Positions 48,453 through 57,458 of a stretch of DNA of 64,000 bases are shown here, piece by piece. Each line of letters starts with the position of its first letter. Position 1 is the first letter of the stretch. Source of the DNA: Microbacterium sp. Marseille-Q6648 (GTDB taxonomy: Bacteria; Actinomycetota; Actinomycetes; Actinomycetales; Microbacteriaceae); contig NZ_CALPBZ010000001.1 of NCBI RefSeq assembly GCF_943181415.1, positions 434,001 through 498,000 of the forward strand. The letters run 5' to 3'. The notes beneath the pieces are model-generated. The model made no database searches, was not told the origin of the DNA, and was given only the letters and a program-made list of their open reading frames with translations. A program made the position numbers and the translations under genes.

Positions 48453-50291
48453 ATGAGCACTTCCGTGGTCCTCCCCGCGCTCGGAGAGAGCGTCACCGAG
48501 GGAACGGTCACCCGCTGGCTCAAGCAGGTCGGTGACACCGTCGAGGCCGACGAAGGACTGCTCGAGATCTCGACCGACAAGGTTGACACCGAGATCCCCT
48601 CGCCGGTCAGCGGCGTCATCGAGGAGATCCTCGTCCAGGAGGACGAGACCGTCGAGGTCGGAGCCGTGCTGGCCAAGATCGGCGACGGCTCCGGTGGCGG
48701 GCAGTCCGCGCCCGCCCCCGCAGAGGAACAGGCCGCACCCGCGGAAGAGGCCGCACCTGCCGAGGAGGCACCTGCCGAGGAGGCACCTGCCGAAGAGGCG
48801 GCACCTGCCGAGGCAGCAGCTCCGCCCGCCGAAGCCCCGCAGCCCGCCGAGCAGCCCGCGCAGAACGATGCGGGTTCGGGCGCCGGCAAGGATGTCGTGC
48901 TCCCCGAGCTCGGCGAGTCGGTGACCGAAGGTACCGTGACCCGCTGGCTCAAGCAGGTCGGCGACGAGGTGGCCGAGGACGAGCCGCTGTTGGAGATCTC
49001 CACCGACAAGGTCGACACCGAGATCCCGTCGCCCTTCGCGGGAACACTGCAGCAGATCCTGGTGCAGGAGGATGAGACCGTCGCCGTCGGATCGCCGCTC
49101 GCCCGCATCGGCGACGGAGCACCCGCACCCGCAGCCCCGGCAGAGGCTCCCGCAGAATCCGCACCCGCCGAGCCTGCTCCCGCTGCTGCGCCCGCTGCTG
49201 CGCCCGCTGCTGCGCCCGCGCAGGAGGCCCCTGCCCCCGAGCCGTCCGCGCCGGCACCCGCCAGCGAGAAGCCCGCTCAGGAGCCCGCCCCGGCGCCTGC
49301 CGCGCAGAAGCCCGCCGCTCAGCCTGCCGCCGCAAAGCCCGAGACGGCGTCGCCGGCCGGGGCATCCTCCGACGATGACGCGCCGACCTATGTCACACCG
49401 CTGGTGCGCCGCCTCGCCCAGCAGCAGGGAGTCGACCTGGCCTCGGTGACCGGCACCGGTGTCGGGGGTCGTATCCGCAAGGAGGACGTCCTCAAGGCGG
49501 CCACCGCTGCGGCGAGCCCCGCCGAGTCCGCACCGAGCGCAGCCGCCGAGGCCGCACCCGAGGTGGAGGTCTCGCCGTTGCGCGGAACGACCCAGCCGAT
49601 GTCGCGCCTTCGCAAGGTCCTCGCCGAGCGGGCAGTGGCCTCGATGCAGTCGACCGCTCAGCTGACCACCGTCGTCGAGGTCGACGTGACCAAGCTGGCC
49701 GCGTACCGCGATCAGGTGAAGGCAGAGTTCCTCGAGAAGACCGGCGACAAGCTGTCGTTCCTGCCGTTCTTCGCCCTCGCCGCCGCGGAAGCGCTGCAGG
49801 CCCATCCCGTCATCAACGCCACGGTCGACGGCGAATCGATCGTCTACCCGGCGTCGGAGAACCTGTCGATCGCCGTCGACACGGAGCGCGGCCTGCTCAC
49901 GCCCGTGGTGCGCGACGCCGGCAGCAAGAACATCGCCGAGATCGCCCATGAGATCGCGGATCTCGCGGCGCGTACCCGGAACAACAAGCTGAAGCCCGAC
50001 GAGCTCGCGGGCGGCACCTTCACGCTGACCAACACCGGGTCTCGTGGCGCGCTGTTCGACACCCCCGTCGTCTTCCTGCCGCAGTCCGCCATCCTCGGCA
50101 CCGGCACTGTCGTGAAGCGTCCCGGCGTGGTGAAGGTCGATGGTCAGGAGGCGATCGCGATCCGCTCGTACGTCTATCTCGCGCTGTCGTACGACCACCG
50201 CATCGTGGATGGCGCCGACGCGGCCCGGTTCCTCAGCGCGGTCAAGACCCGCTTGGAGCAGGCGGCCTTCGCCGGGCAGCTCGGTATCTGA
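48453..50291 (+). CDS. sucB: 2-oxoacid dehydrogenase E2 (dihydrolipoamide acyltransferase) with two lipoyl domains
   Basis: The 612 residues read as lipoyl domain 1 (about 2-77, lipoyl Lys in EISTDKVDTEIPS), an Ala/Pro/Glu linker, lipoyl domain 2 (about 147-222, same motif), a second Ala/Pro linker, the E3/E1-binding domain (YVTPLVRRLAQQQGVDLASVTGTGVGGRIRKEDVL), and the acyltransferase core ending LSYDHRIVDGADAARFL with catalytic His and Asp. AAGGAG eight bases upstream supports ATG 48453. In actinobacteria one E2 of this kind often serves pyruvate dehydrogenase, so aceF is an equally good name. Confidence 0.95.
   Translation: MSTSVVLPALGESVTEGTVTRWLKQVGDTVEADEGLLEISTDKVDTEIPSPVSGVIEEILVQEDETVEVGAVLAKIGDGSGGGQSAPAPAEEQAAPAEEAAPAEEAPAEEAPAEEAAPAEAAAPPAEAPQPAEQPAQNDAGSGAGKDVVLPELGESVTEGTVTRWLKQVGDEVAEDEPLLEISTDKVDTEIPSPFAGTLQQILVQEDETVAVGSPLARIGDGAPAPAAPAEAPAESAPAEPAPAAAPAAAPAAAPAQEAPAPEPSAPAPASEKPAQEPAPAPAAQKPAAQPAAAKPETASPAGASSDDDAPTYVTPLVRRLAQQQGVDLASVTGTGVGGRIRKEDVLKAATAAASPAESAPSAAAEAAPEVEVSPLRGTTQPMSRLRKVLAERAVASMQSTAQLTTVVEVDVTKLAAYRDQVKAEFLEKTGDKLSFLPFFALAAAEALQAHPVINATVDGESIVYPASENLSIAVDTERGLLTPVVRDAGSKNIAEIAHEIADLAARTRNNKLKPDELAGGTFTLTNTGSRGALFDTPVVFLPQSAILGTGTVVKRPGVVKVDGQEAIAIRSYVYLALSYDHRIVDGADAARFLSAVKTRLEQAAFAGQLGI
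48753..48815 (+). repeat. Four tandem copies of a 15-bp unit in the E2 linker
   Basis: GCACCTGCCGAGGAG and close variants start at 48753, 48768, 48783 and 48801, encoding APAEE repeats in the first interdomain linker. A second set (CCCGCTGCTGCG repeated) lies near 49186-49219. Such repeats expand or contract easily and set linker length. Confidence 0.8.
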
Positions 50292-50298
50292 CGACTCC

Positions 50299-50347
50299 GC
50301 TCATGGCTGCTGCAGGACGTCGTGAACGTCCCGCAGCAGCCATGAGC
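50299..50347. terminator. Long hairpin between convergent genes
   Basis: Perfect 15-bp arms (GCTCATGGCTGCTGC and its complement), one mismatch, then a 6-bp inner stem GGACGT/ACGTCC with a 5-nt loop. It begins 8 bp after the E2 stop and covers the last 15 codons of the convergent gene. It can form on both transcripts. No T-run follows. Confidence 0.65.
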
Positions 50348-51584
50348 CGTCCTTGCGGACGATGACGACCACCTGCGTTGCCAGTGAGGCATCGCGCGGC
50401 ACCACCTTGAGAACCGCGACGTCGCCGAGGTCGTCCACGAGTTCGATGGTTCGATCGGATTCCGGCAGATCCAGTGTCTGCGACGAGACGGACGCGGCCG
50501 CGGCGGTCGTCTCGAGACAGGACTGATCTCCCCCGCATTCCGCACGTCTGGCCAGCAGATCCGCGAGGACGGCCGCCAGGTCCTCGTCCTCGTGTGCGGT
50601 GGCGCCCGGGACCCGTGCTTCCTCAGCCGCCGCCGACGACGCGGCGGGTGTCGCCGTGGCGGGTTCGATCGCGGACGGCGGTGGGGCGGAAGCGGCCGGC
50701 CCGGGCTCGGCCGGTGTCGGCCAGAGCAGCCCACCCGCGACGATCAGCCCGGCGACGCCCCCGGCGATCGCCCACGGTCTGCGCCTGCCCGCCGATCCTG
50801 GCGCCGCCCGCGCACGCCGCCACAGCGACGTCGTCGCACGGGACACCATGTCCGCGAGGTCGCCGTCGACGTGCCGCAGCGCACGCAGCGGCCAGGGGTC
50901 AGCGGGAGGCACCGGTTCGATCTCGGGTGGACCGATCCGACTCACGCTGCGTGCCGTGCGCGGCGCGAGCACCGCGGTGGCGAGCGGTTCCGGCGCCGCC
51001 TCGGCGAAGAGCGCAGCCTCGGCGGCATCCATCTCGACGGCGGACAACCGCTCGACCGTCACCGCATCGCGCACCCGGCCCCAGCACGACAGGTCCACGT
51101 GGTTGCGCAGGTGCTCGACCAGGGCGACGCTGGCCGCCCTGGCGTCGTCCCGCCCTGCGCCCGACACCACCACCGGTCGACCGTCCCCGGTGATCCACCA
51201 CTCCGCGCACGAAGCAGCCGCGTCAGAGGGAAGCTCGCCCATCCCCCGCAGCAGGCTGATGCCGAGTGTCACGGCCTCCCCCGCCGAAAGCGGCGCGCCC
51301 GCTCCGGCGCGACGGTCGAGGAGCGCCGTCACGGGCTCGTCGCACACCGGGAGCACGACGTCGTGGCCCGACGCCCGCCGGACCACGTCCACGGCGGCCA
51401 GGACATGGCCGTCGGGCGCGGCCCGCCACCCCGCCCAGTCGTCTCCGAGGACCTCGGCATCGACGACGTGGAACGCCGCCCCCGCTGCGTCCTGGCACAG
51501 GGTGCCCGCCCACGGCGCCTCGCGACCCGCGCTGAGGCCGCGGATGGTGCGATACACACCCGGAATCAGCTCGCGTTCGGTCAT
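50301..51584 (-). CDS. Membrane protein with degenerate kinase-like N-terminal region
   Basis: I do not recognise a firm family. The 427 residues (ATG at 51584; a GTG at 51608 is possible, and neither has a clear ribosome site) begin with a soluble region whose spacing resembles a protein-kinase fold: PLSAGEAVTLGISLLRGMGEL followed by EWWITGDGRPVVV, but the catalytic HRD and DFG residues are absent. A single transmembrane segment lies near residue 265 (PWAIAGGVAGLIVAGGLLWP), followed by a Pro/Ala linker and a small outer domain with a Cys pair (RAECGGDQSCLE) and beta-strands. A pseudokinase sensor is a guess. Confidence 0.7.
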   Translation of the reverse strand: MTERELIPGVYRTIRGLSAGREAPWAGTLCQDAAGAAFHVVDAEVLGDDWAGWRAAPDGHVLAAVDVVRRASGHDVVLPVCDEPVTALLDRRAGAGAPLSAGEAVTLGISLLRGMGELPSDAAASCAEWWITGDGRPVVVSGAGRDDARAASVALVEHLRNHVDLSCWGRVRDAVTVERLSAVEMDAAEAALFAEAAPEPLATAVLAPRTARSVSRIGPPEIEPVPPADPWPLRALRHVDGDLADMVSRATTSLWRRARAAPGSAGRRRPWAIAGGVAGLIVAGGLLWPTPAEPGPAASAPPPSAIEPATATPAASSAAAEEARVPGATAHEDEDLAAVLADLLARRAECGGDQSCLETTAAAASVSSQTLDLPESDRTIELVDDLGDVAVLKVVPRDASLATQVVVIVRKDGSWLLRDVHDVLQQP

Positions 51585-51706
51585 GGGAAGAGTGTCGTCC
51601 CGGGACACTGACCGCCGGAGGCTCCCCCGCCAGGCTGTGGAGGAACCGATCCTGCAGGGGCACTGGGGAGGAGGGGGCGAGGCGGTGGAACGGTAGGATG
51701 ATGCGC

Positions 51707-52417
51707 ATGGCAGCCCGCACCACGACGCCCGAGAAGCGCCCCGGCTTCTTCTCGCAGATCCGCACCCTCTACACGTTCACTCAGAAGGAATACCGCTGGT
51801 TGCCGTTCCTGCTGGTGGGCGTGCTGCTGCTCGGTGTCGCGCTCGGCGTGGGGCTCGGATTCCTGCTGCCGCCCGTCGCCATCTGGAGTGTCATCCTCTG
51901 GGGCATCACCGGGCTGATGCTCGGCGTGCTGGCCTCGCTCATGACGATGACCCGCATGTCGACGCTGGCGATGTACAAGAAGATCGACGGGATGCCGGGG
52001 GCGGCCGGTCATGTGCTGTCGACCTCACTCGGGCGGCGCTGGCAAGCCAGCGAGATGCCGGTGGGGATCAACCCGAAGACCCAGGAGGCGGTGTATCGCG
52101 CGATCGGCCGAGGCGGGATCGTCATCGTGGGCGAGGGTGCTCGCGGTCGCCTCACTCGCCTGGTGAACGACGAGCGGGCGAAAGTGCAGCGCGTGGCGTC
52201 CGGCGTTCCGGTCACCGTCCTCTACCTCGGCCACGGTTCCGACGAGGTTCCGGTCGGCAAGCTGGCCTCGACGATCAAGTCGCTGCCGAAGGCCATCGAC
52301 CGCGCGACGATGGCGGCGGTCATCAAGCGGGTCGAATCGGTCTCGCAGTCCCTCTCGTCCCTTCCCATCCCGAAGGGGATCGACCCCACCAAGGTGCGCG
52401 CCCCGCGCCCGCGCTGA
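51707..52417 (+). CDS. DUF4191 family membrane protein
   Basis: The 236-residue actinobacterial protein has two adjacent transmembrane segments (about 33-80, WLPFLLVGVLLLGVALGVGLGFLLPPV and IWSVILWGITGLMLGVLASL) and a soluble C-terminal domain. ATG at 51707 is chosen because TAGGAT ends seven bases before it; two upstream ATGs overlap that box or lack a site. DUF4191 genes usually precede glnA in actinobacteria, as here with RDD between. The function is unknown. Confidence 0.88.
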   Translation: MAARTTTPEKRPGFFSQIRTLYTFTQKEYRWLPFLLVGVLLLGVALGVGLGFLLPPVAIWSVILWGITGLMLGVLASLMTMTRMSTLAMYKKIDGMPGAAGHVLSTSLGRRWQASEMPVGINPKTQEAVYRAIGRGGIVIVGEGARGRLTRLVNDERAKVQRVASGVPVTVLYLGHGSDEVPVGKLASTIKSLPKAIDRATMAAVIKRVESVSQSLSSLPIPKGIDPTKVRAPRPR

Positions 52418-52434
52418 CGCGCGCGCGGCGGGGG

Positions 52435-52827
52435 TCAGGTCCGGACGAGCACCGTTCCGGCGGCCTTGTCGTGCAGACCGCGCTGATCGGCATCCCAGAT
52501 CACCGCCGGAATAACGACGACCAGCAGGAGGGTGCGCAGCAGTGGCCTGCCCAGGCCGACCCAGCCGCCACCGACGCGCTGAAGACGCATACCGAAGAGG
52601 CGGTGCCCCGGGCTCCCCTGGAGCGTGGGGATGAAGACGATCTGGATGATCGCGAAGATCGTGAGGATGGCGAGCGGGTCCCATCCGAAGAAGCCCGAGA
52701 TGAGGTAGGCGGCGCCGTAATCGAGGAACAGCGCCGCCACGCGCCGCCCAGGGCGGGCTATCGAACCGTCTCCGTCGCGGGGAAGGCCGAGCCGTTCACC
52801 CGGATACTCCTGCGCACTCTGCGTCAC
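52435..52827 (-). CDS. RDD family membrane protein
   Basis: The 130-residue protein has the RDD pattern: [21 protein letters not shown] at the first helix and [15 protein letters not shown] before the last helices, with about three transmembrane segments. GTG at 52827 is fixed by TAGGCT (52839-52834) and a 6-nt gap, a leaderless arrangement. The transport substrate is unknown. It is divergent from glnA, and the GlnR box lies between them, so it could share nitrogen control. Confidence 0.88.
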   Translation of the reverse strand: MTQSAQEYPGERLGLPRDGDGSIARPGRRVAALFLDYGAAYLISGFFGWDPLAILTIFAIIQIVFIPTLQGSPGHRLFGMRLQRVGGGWVGLGRPLLRTLLLVVVIPAVIWDADQRGLHDKAAGTVLVRT

Positions 52828-52833
52828 CGGATC

Positions 52834-52839
52834 AGCCTA
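52834..52839 (-). promoter_or_regulatory. -10 box of probable leaderless RDD promoter
   Basis: TAGGCT on the minus strand and six bases to the GTG. It is 11 bp from the edge of the GlnR-like box. Confidence 0.5.
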
Positions 52840-52850
52840 ACCAGGCCCGT

Positions 52851-52888
52851 GTAACATGCCGGAAACAATCCGGTCACTGCCGGGCAAT
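52851..52888 (+). promoter_or_regulatory. Four-part GlnR-like box upstream of glnA
   Basis: GTAAC-n6-GAAAC-n6-GTCAC-n6-GCAAT, with every spacer exactly six bases. This matches the two-site GlnR consensus gTnAC-n6-GaAAC repeated twice, with only the last half-site weak. It lies 74 bp upstream of the glnA ATG. GlnR control is inferred. Confidence 0.75.
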
Positions 52889-52961
52889 GCCCCACCGGTA
52901 CGTTGCCAGGCAAGCTCGCTTTGCGAGCGGCAGTTCCCGATGCCCTACCCCTGGAGACTTC

Positions 52962-54386
52962 ATGTTCAGTGATTCATCCGAGGTGCTCAAGTTCATCAAG
53001 GACGAGGACGTCAAGTTCCTCGACATCCGGTTCACGGATCTTCCTGGTGTGCAGCAGCACTTCAACATCCCGGCAGCCACCGTCGACGAGGAGTTTTTCA
53101 CCGTCGGCCAGCTGTTCGACGGCTCCTCCATCCGGGGCTTCGCGAACATCCACGAGTCCGACATGCAGCTCATCCCCGATGTGTCGACCGCATACCTCGA
53201 CCCGTTCCGCGAAGCGAAGACGCTCATCATGGTCTTCGACATCTACAACCCGCGCAACGGCGAGATCTACTCCAAAGACCCGCGTCAGGTGGCCAAGAAG
53301 GCCGAGAAGTACCTGGCGTCGACCGGCATCGCCGACACGGCGTTCTTCGCTCCCGAGGCGGAGTTCTACATCTTCGACGATGTCCGCTACGAGGTGAAGC
53401 AGAACTCGTCGTTCTACTCGGTCGACTCCGAAGAGGGCGCCTGGAACACCGGCCGTGTGGAAGAGGGCGGCAACCTCGCGAACAAGACCCCCTACAAGGG
53501 CGGATACTTCCCGGTCTCACCCGTGGACAAGCAGGCCGACCTCCGCGATGACATCAGCCTCAAGCTCATCGAGGCCGGACTCCTCCTCGAGCGCGCGCAC
53601 CACGAGGTCGGCACGGGCGGCCAGGCCGAGATCAACTACCGCTTCGACACCATGGTGCACGCTGCGGACGACATCCTGAAGTTCAAGTACATCGTCAAGA
53701 ACACCGCCGAGCAGTGGGGCAAGGTCGCGACCTTCATGCCCAAGCCGCTCTTCGGCGACAACGGCTCGGGAATGCACACCCACCAGTCGCTGTGGAACAA
53801 CGGCGAGCCGCTCTTCTACGACGAGAAGGGCTATGGCGGTCTGTCCGACGTGGCGCGCTGGTACATCGGCGGCATCCTGGCCCACGCTCCCGCCGTCCTG
53901 GCATTCACCAACCCGACCCTCAACAGCTACCACCGCCTGGTGAAGGGCTTCGAGGCACCCGTGAACCTGGTCTACTCGGCCGGTAACCGCTCCGCGGCGA
54001 TCCGCATCCCGATCACGGGCACCAACCCGAAGGCCAAGCGCATCGAGTTCCGCGCCCCGGACGCCTCGGGCAACCCCTACCTGGCGTTCGCCGCGCAGCT
54101 GATGGCCGGCATCGACGGCATCATCAACCGCATCGAGCCGCACGAGCCGGTCGACAAGGACCTGTACGAGCTTCCGCCCGAGGAGGCCAAGAACATTCCG
54201 CAGGTGCCGAACTCGCTCCTGGACTCGCTCGAGGCGCTGCGCGCCGACAACGAGTTCCTGACGCGGGGCAACGTGTTCACGCCCGAGCTCATCGAGACCT
54301 GGATCGAGTACAAGATCGAGAACGAGATCCAGCCGATCGCTCAGCGTCCGCACCCCTTCGAGTACGAGCTGTACTTCGGGGTCTGA
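52962..54386 (+). CDS. glnA: Glutamine synthetase type I (GlnA1)
   Basis: Dodecameric ATP-dependent synthetase, the main ammonium-assimilating enzyme. ATG at 52962 follows GGAG six bases upstream. The 474 residues contain the latch FDGSSIRGF, the metal-site [25 protein letters not shown], the ATP site [11 protein letters not shown], and the adenylylation Tyr402 in [10 protein letters not shown]. It is regulated by GlnE (next but convergent) through Tyr402, and probably by GlnR. A strong terminator follows. A 6-bp hairpin with a TTT loop lies in the leader at 52914-52928. Confidence 0.98.
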   Translation: MFSDSSEVLKFIKDEDVKFLDIRFTDLPGVQQHFNIPAATVDEEFFTVGQLFDGSSIRGFANIHESDMQLIPDVSTAYLDPFREAKTLIMVFDIYNPRNGEIYSKDPRQVAKKAEKYLASTGIADTAFFAPEAEFYIFDDVRYEVKQNSSFYSVDSEEGAWNTGRVEEGGNLANKTPYKGGYFPVSPVDKQADLRDDISLKLIEAGLLLERAHHEVGTGGQAEINYRFDTMVHAADDILKFKYIVKNTAEQWGKVATFMPKPLFGDNGSGMHTHQSLWNNGEPLFYDEKGYGGLSDVARWYIGGILAHAPAVLAFTNPTLNSYHRLVKGFEAPVNLVYSAGNRSAAIRIPITGTNPKAKRIEFRAPDASGNPYLAFAAQLMAGIDGIINRIEPHEPVDKDLYELPPEEAKNIPQVPNSLLDSLEALRADNEFLTRGNVFTPELIETWIEYKIENEIQPIAQRPHPFEYELYFGV

Positions 54387-54400
54387 CCCACGTATCGCAG

Positions 54401-54432
54401 GAAGCCCCCCGGATCTCGGTCCGGGGGGCTTC
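54401..54432. terminator. Bidirectional terminator between glnA and glnE
   Basis: A perfect 12-bp stem GAAGCCCCCCGG/CCGGGGGGCTTC with an 8-nt loop, followed by TCTCGTT on the glnA strand. It lies 14 bp after the stops on both sides. Confidence 0.85.
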
Positions 54433-54446
54433 TCTCGTTGAAGCGA

Positions 54447-57400
54447 TCAGCCGTAGAAGAGCTTCTCGAAGACGCGCCGCGCACGTCGGGTGGCGCCGAA
54501 GTAGTCCTCTTCGACCTGGGTCGCCGACCTCGGCGGGTAGCCGAGCAGACGCCCGATGCCGTCGAGGCGGCCACGATCGGCGGGAAGCACGTCGCTGGTC
54601 TGACCCGACAGCAGCGTGTTCGCCGATCGAAGTCTGCTCGACAGGCGCCACGCCTCGGCGAGCAGGTCCGCGCTCTGCGTCGGCACGAGTCCCTCGTCCT
54701 CGGCCGCTCGCAGCGCGGCGATCGTGGAGGTGGTGCGAAGCCCGGAGACCCGATGCGCGTGCTGCAGCTGCACCAGCTGGACGAGCCATTCGACATCCGA
54801 GAGCGAACCGGGACCCAGCTTGAGGTGTCTCGCCGGATCCGTTCCCTGCGGCAGCCGCTCGTTCTCGACACGCGCCTTGATGCGCTTGATCTCGCGAAGG
54901 CCCTGCGCGTCGGCCTCCGCCGGGTAGCGGATCTCATCGGCGAGGGCGGTGAACGCCGCGATGAGTTTCACGCTGCCCGCGACGCCTCGCGCCCGCAGCA
55001 GCGCCTGGGCCTCCCAGGACAGCGACCAGCGCTGGTAGTACGCGGCGTAGCTGTCCAACGAGCGCACGAGCGGTCCGCTTCGCCCCTCCGGCCGCAGATC
55101 GGCGTCGAGGTCGAGCGGCACGCGGTGGTCCTCCGACTGACGGCGGAGTTCCGCGACGATCTGGAGGGCGAGCTGGTTCGCGCGCTGCGGATCCACGCCG
55201 TTCGCCCGGTAGACGTACATGACGTCGGCGTCCGAGCCGAACCCGAGCTCCCGCCCGCCGAAGCGTCCCATCGCGATCACCGAGAAGTCGAGATCGTCGT
55301 CTTCGGGGGGGACCACTTCGCGTCGGACGGCCCGCAGCGCCGCTTGGATGGTGACTTCGGTGATCGTCGTGAGCGCGTCGGCGATCTCCTCGATCGTCGT
55401 CGTGCCGAGGATGCCCGCCATGGCGACCCGCAGGAGTTCGCGCCGTCGCAGCGCGCGCACGGCTCGCATCGCGCCGGTGATGTCGGTGTGGCGCGTCTGG
55501 ATGGCCCGCGCCTCCTGCTGCAGGGAGGAGCCCGATCGCGGACGCAGCAGCTCGTCGTCATCCAGCCATGCGGCGGCTTCGGGGATCCACTCCATCAGTT
55601 CGCCGACATACCTCGATCCGGAGAGGACACGGGTGAGGCTCTCGGCGGCGCCCGAGGAGTCTCGGAGCATCCGCAGGAACCACGGCGTGTTGCCGAGCCG
55701 CTCGCTGAGGCGGCGGAACGCGATCAGACCGTAGTCGGGATCGACGCCGTCGGCGAACCAGCGGATCATCACCGGCATGAGGTGGCGTTGGATCGTCGCC
55801 TTCCGGCTGATCCCGCTGGTGAGGGCGCCGATGTGGCGCAATGCCCCGGTGGGATCCGTGAAGCCGATCGCGGCCAGGCGGTCGTGCGCCTGCGCGGGCG
55901 AGATGACCCGCTCTTCGGCAGGCAGCGCGGCCACAGCCGAAAGCAAGGGGCGGTAGAACAGGCGGACGTGGATGTCCCGGACTTCCCGCTTCGTGGCCTC
56001 CCACAGCGCCCAGACGTCCTCGGCGGAGGCCGCCAGGCCGGATGCGCGCGCGAGTACGCGTCGCTCCTCCTCGCGAGCCGGCATGAGATGCGTGCGCCTC
56101 AGCGCCCGAAGCTGCACGCGATGTTCGAGCAGGCGCAGCACGCGGTAGTCACGGGCGAAGGCGGCGGCATCCGCTCTCCCGATGTATCCCTCGGCCACCA
56201 GCGCGTCCAGTGCGTCGAGGGTGCCGCGCTGGCGGATGTTGTCATCGCTGAGACCGTGGACGAGCTGGAGCAGCTGGACGGTGAACTCCACATCGCGGAT
56301 GCCGCCGGGCCCGAGCTTCAGCTGGAAGGCGACGTCCTCCGCGGGGATGTGCTCGGTCACCCGTTCGCGCATCCGCTGCACCGAGTCGACGAAGTTCTCG
56401 CGCGCCGCGCTCGTCCACACCTTCGGCTGCACCGCGGCGACGTACGCGTCGCCGAGCACAGGATCTCCCGCGATGGGCCGCGCCTTCAGGAGCGCCTGGA
56501 ACTCCCAGCTCTTGGCCCACCGGTCGTAATACGACAGGTGCGAGTCGAGGGTGCGCACCAGCGCGCCCTGCTTGCCCTCGGGGCGGAGGTTGGCATCGAC
56601 CTCCCACAGCGGTGGCTCGATCTCGACGCCTGAGATGCCCCGCATGGTCTGCACGGTCAGCCGGGTGGCGATGTCGAGCATCCGGCCTTCGGCGAGTCCG
56701 TCCGGGGCGTCGGGGGCCAGGCCGGCGACGAAGATCACATCGACGTCGCTGACGTAGTTCAGCTCGCGCGCGCCGGTCTTGCCCATGCCGATGATCGCCA
56801 GCAGTGTGCCCGCGACCTCGTCGCGGGTGAACGAGCCTCCGCCCGGTCCGCCGCCGCACATGCGGGTGCGTGCCACGCACAGCGAGGCCTCCAGGGCGGC
56901 TCCGGCGGCGTCCGCCAGAGCCGCCGCGACCGCGGGCATCTCGTCGACCGCGGAGTCACTCGTCAGGTCGTACGCGGCGATGCACGCGAGGATCCGGCGG
57001 TAGCGCACGCGCAGCGCGACCCAGGATGCCTCTCCCCCGCCCGCCGCGAACCCGTCCTCGGCGCCGACCGCCTGCAGCATGGTCTCGCGCATCGCTTCGA
57101 TGCCGGGGAGCGCCGCGCCCGCTCCCCGCAGTGAGGCGAGTTCCTCGGGATGCCGCAGGTAGAAGTCCGCGAAGCCGGAAGATGCTCCGGTCAGAGCCCA
57201 CAGCGCGCGCCATCCCACGGGGTCGCCGCGAAGGTCGATAACGGCCTGCGGGGCACGTCGGACGATCTTCGCGACCGCCGCGACGGCGGCGTCGGGGTCG
57301 GCCGCCGCCGTGGCCCGCTCGGTGAGGGTTCCGCGTTCGAACCCCGTCGCGTCGGAGATCTCGGCCAGGAGCGCGTCGGCCTCGGACAGACTGCTGAATC

Positions 57401-57449
57401 CGAGGCGGGCGAGCTCCGTGAGGGAGGTGGAGCGATCCGTCGCCGACAT
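54447..57449 (-). CDS. glnE: Glutamine synthetase adenylyltransferase / adenylyl-Tyr phosphorylase
   Basis: Bifunctional enzyme of 1000 residues that adds AMP to, and removes it from, the glutamine synthetase tyrosine. Two nucleotidyltransferase domains are visible, one with IGMGKTGARELNYVSDVDVIF near 225 and one with IAMGRFGGRELGFGSDADVMYVY near 735, each with the DxD pair. The starting ATG at 57449 is 9 bp after the glnA2 stop, so glnA2 and glnE form an operon, the standard actinobacterial arrangement. Confidence 0.96.
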   Translation of the reverse strand: MSATDRSTSLTELARLGFSSLSEADALLAEISDATGFERGTLTERATAAADPDAAVAAVAKIVRRAPQAVIDLRGDPVGWRALWALTGASSGFADFYLRHPEELASLRGAGAALPGIEAMRETMLQAVGAEDGFAAGGGEASWVALRVRYRRILACIAAYDLTSDSAVDEMPAVAAALADAAGAALEASLCVARTRMCGGGPGGGSFTRDEVAGTLLAIIGMGKTGARELNYVSDVDVIFVAGLAPDAPDGLAEGRMLDIATRLTVQTMRGISGVEIEPPLWEVDANLRPEGKQGALVRTLDSHLSYYDRWAKSWEFQALLKARPIAGDPVLGDAYVAAVQPKVWTSAARENFVDSVQRMRERVTEHIPAEDVAFQLKLGPGGIRDVEFTVQLLQLVHGLSDDNIRQRGTLDALDALVAEGYIGRADAAAFARDYRVLRLLEHRVQLRALRRTHLMPAREEERRVLARASGLAASAEDVWALWEATKREVRDIHVRLFYRPLLSAVAALPAEERVISPAQAHDRLAAIGFTDPTGALRHIGALTSGISRKATIQRHLMPVMIRWFADGVDPDYGLIAFRRLSERLGNTPWFLRMLRDSSGAAESLTRVLSGSRYVGELMEWIPEAAAWLDDDELLRPRSGSSLQQEARAIQTRHTDITGAMRAVRALRRRELLRVAMAGILGTTTIEEIADALTTITEVTIQAALRAVRREVVPPEDDDLDFSVIAMGRFGGRELGFGSDADVMYVYRANGVDPQRANQLALQIVAELRRQSEDHRVPLDLDADLRPEGRSGPLVRSLDSYAAYYQRWSLSWEAQALLRARGVAGSVKLIAAFTALADEIRYPAEADAQGLREIKRIKARVENERLPQGTDPARHLKLGPGSLSDVEWLVQLVQLQHAHRVSGLRTTSTIAALRAAEDEGLVPTQSADLLAEAWRLSSRLRSANTLLSGQTSDVLPADRGRLDGIGRLLGYPPRSATQVEEDYFGATRRARRVFEKLFYG

Positions 57450-57458
57450 GAGCCCGGC

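Noticed and set aside
48753-49220. Short tandem repeats as a possible CRISPR or regulatory array
   Set aside because: They are in-frame codons for Ala/Pro/Glu linkers in the E2 protein, with no spacers.
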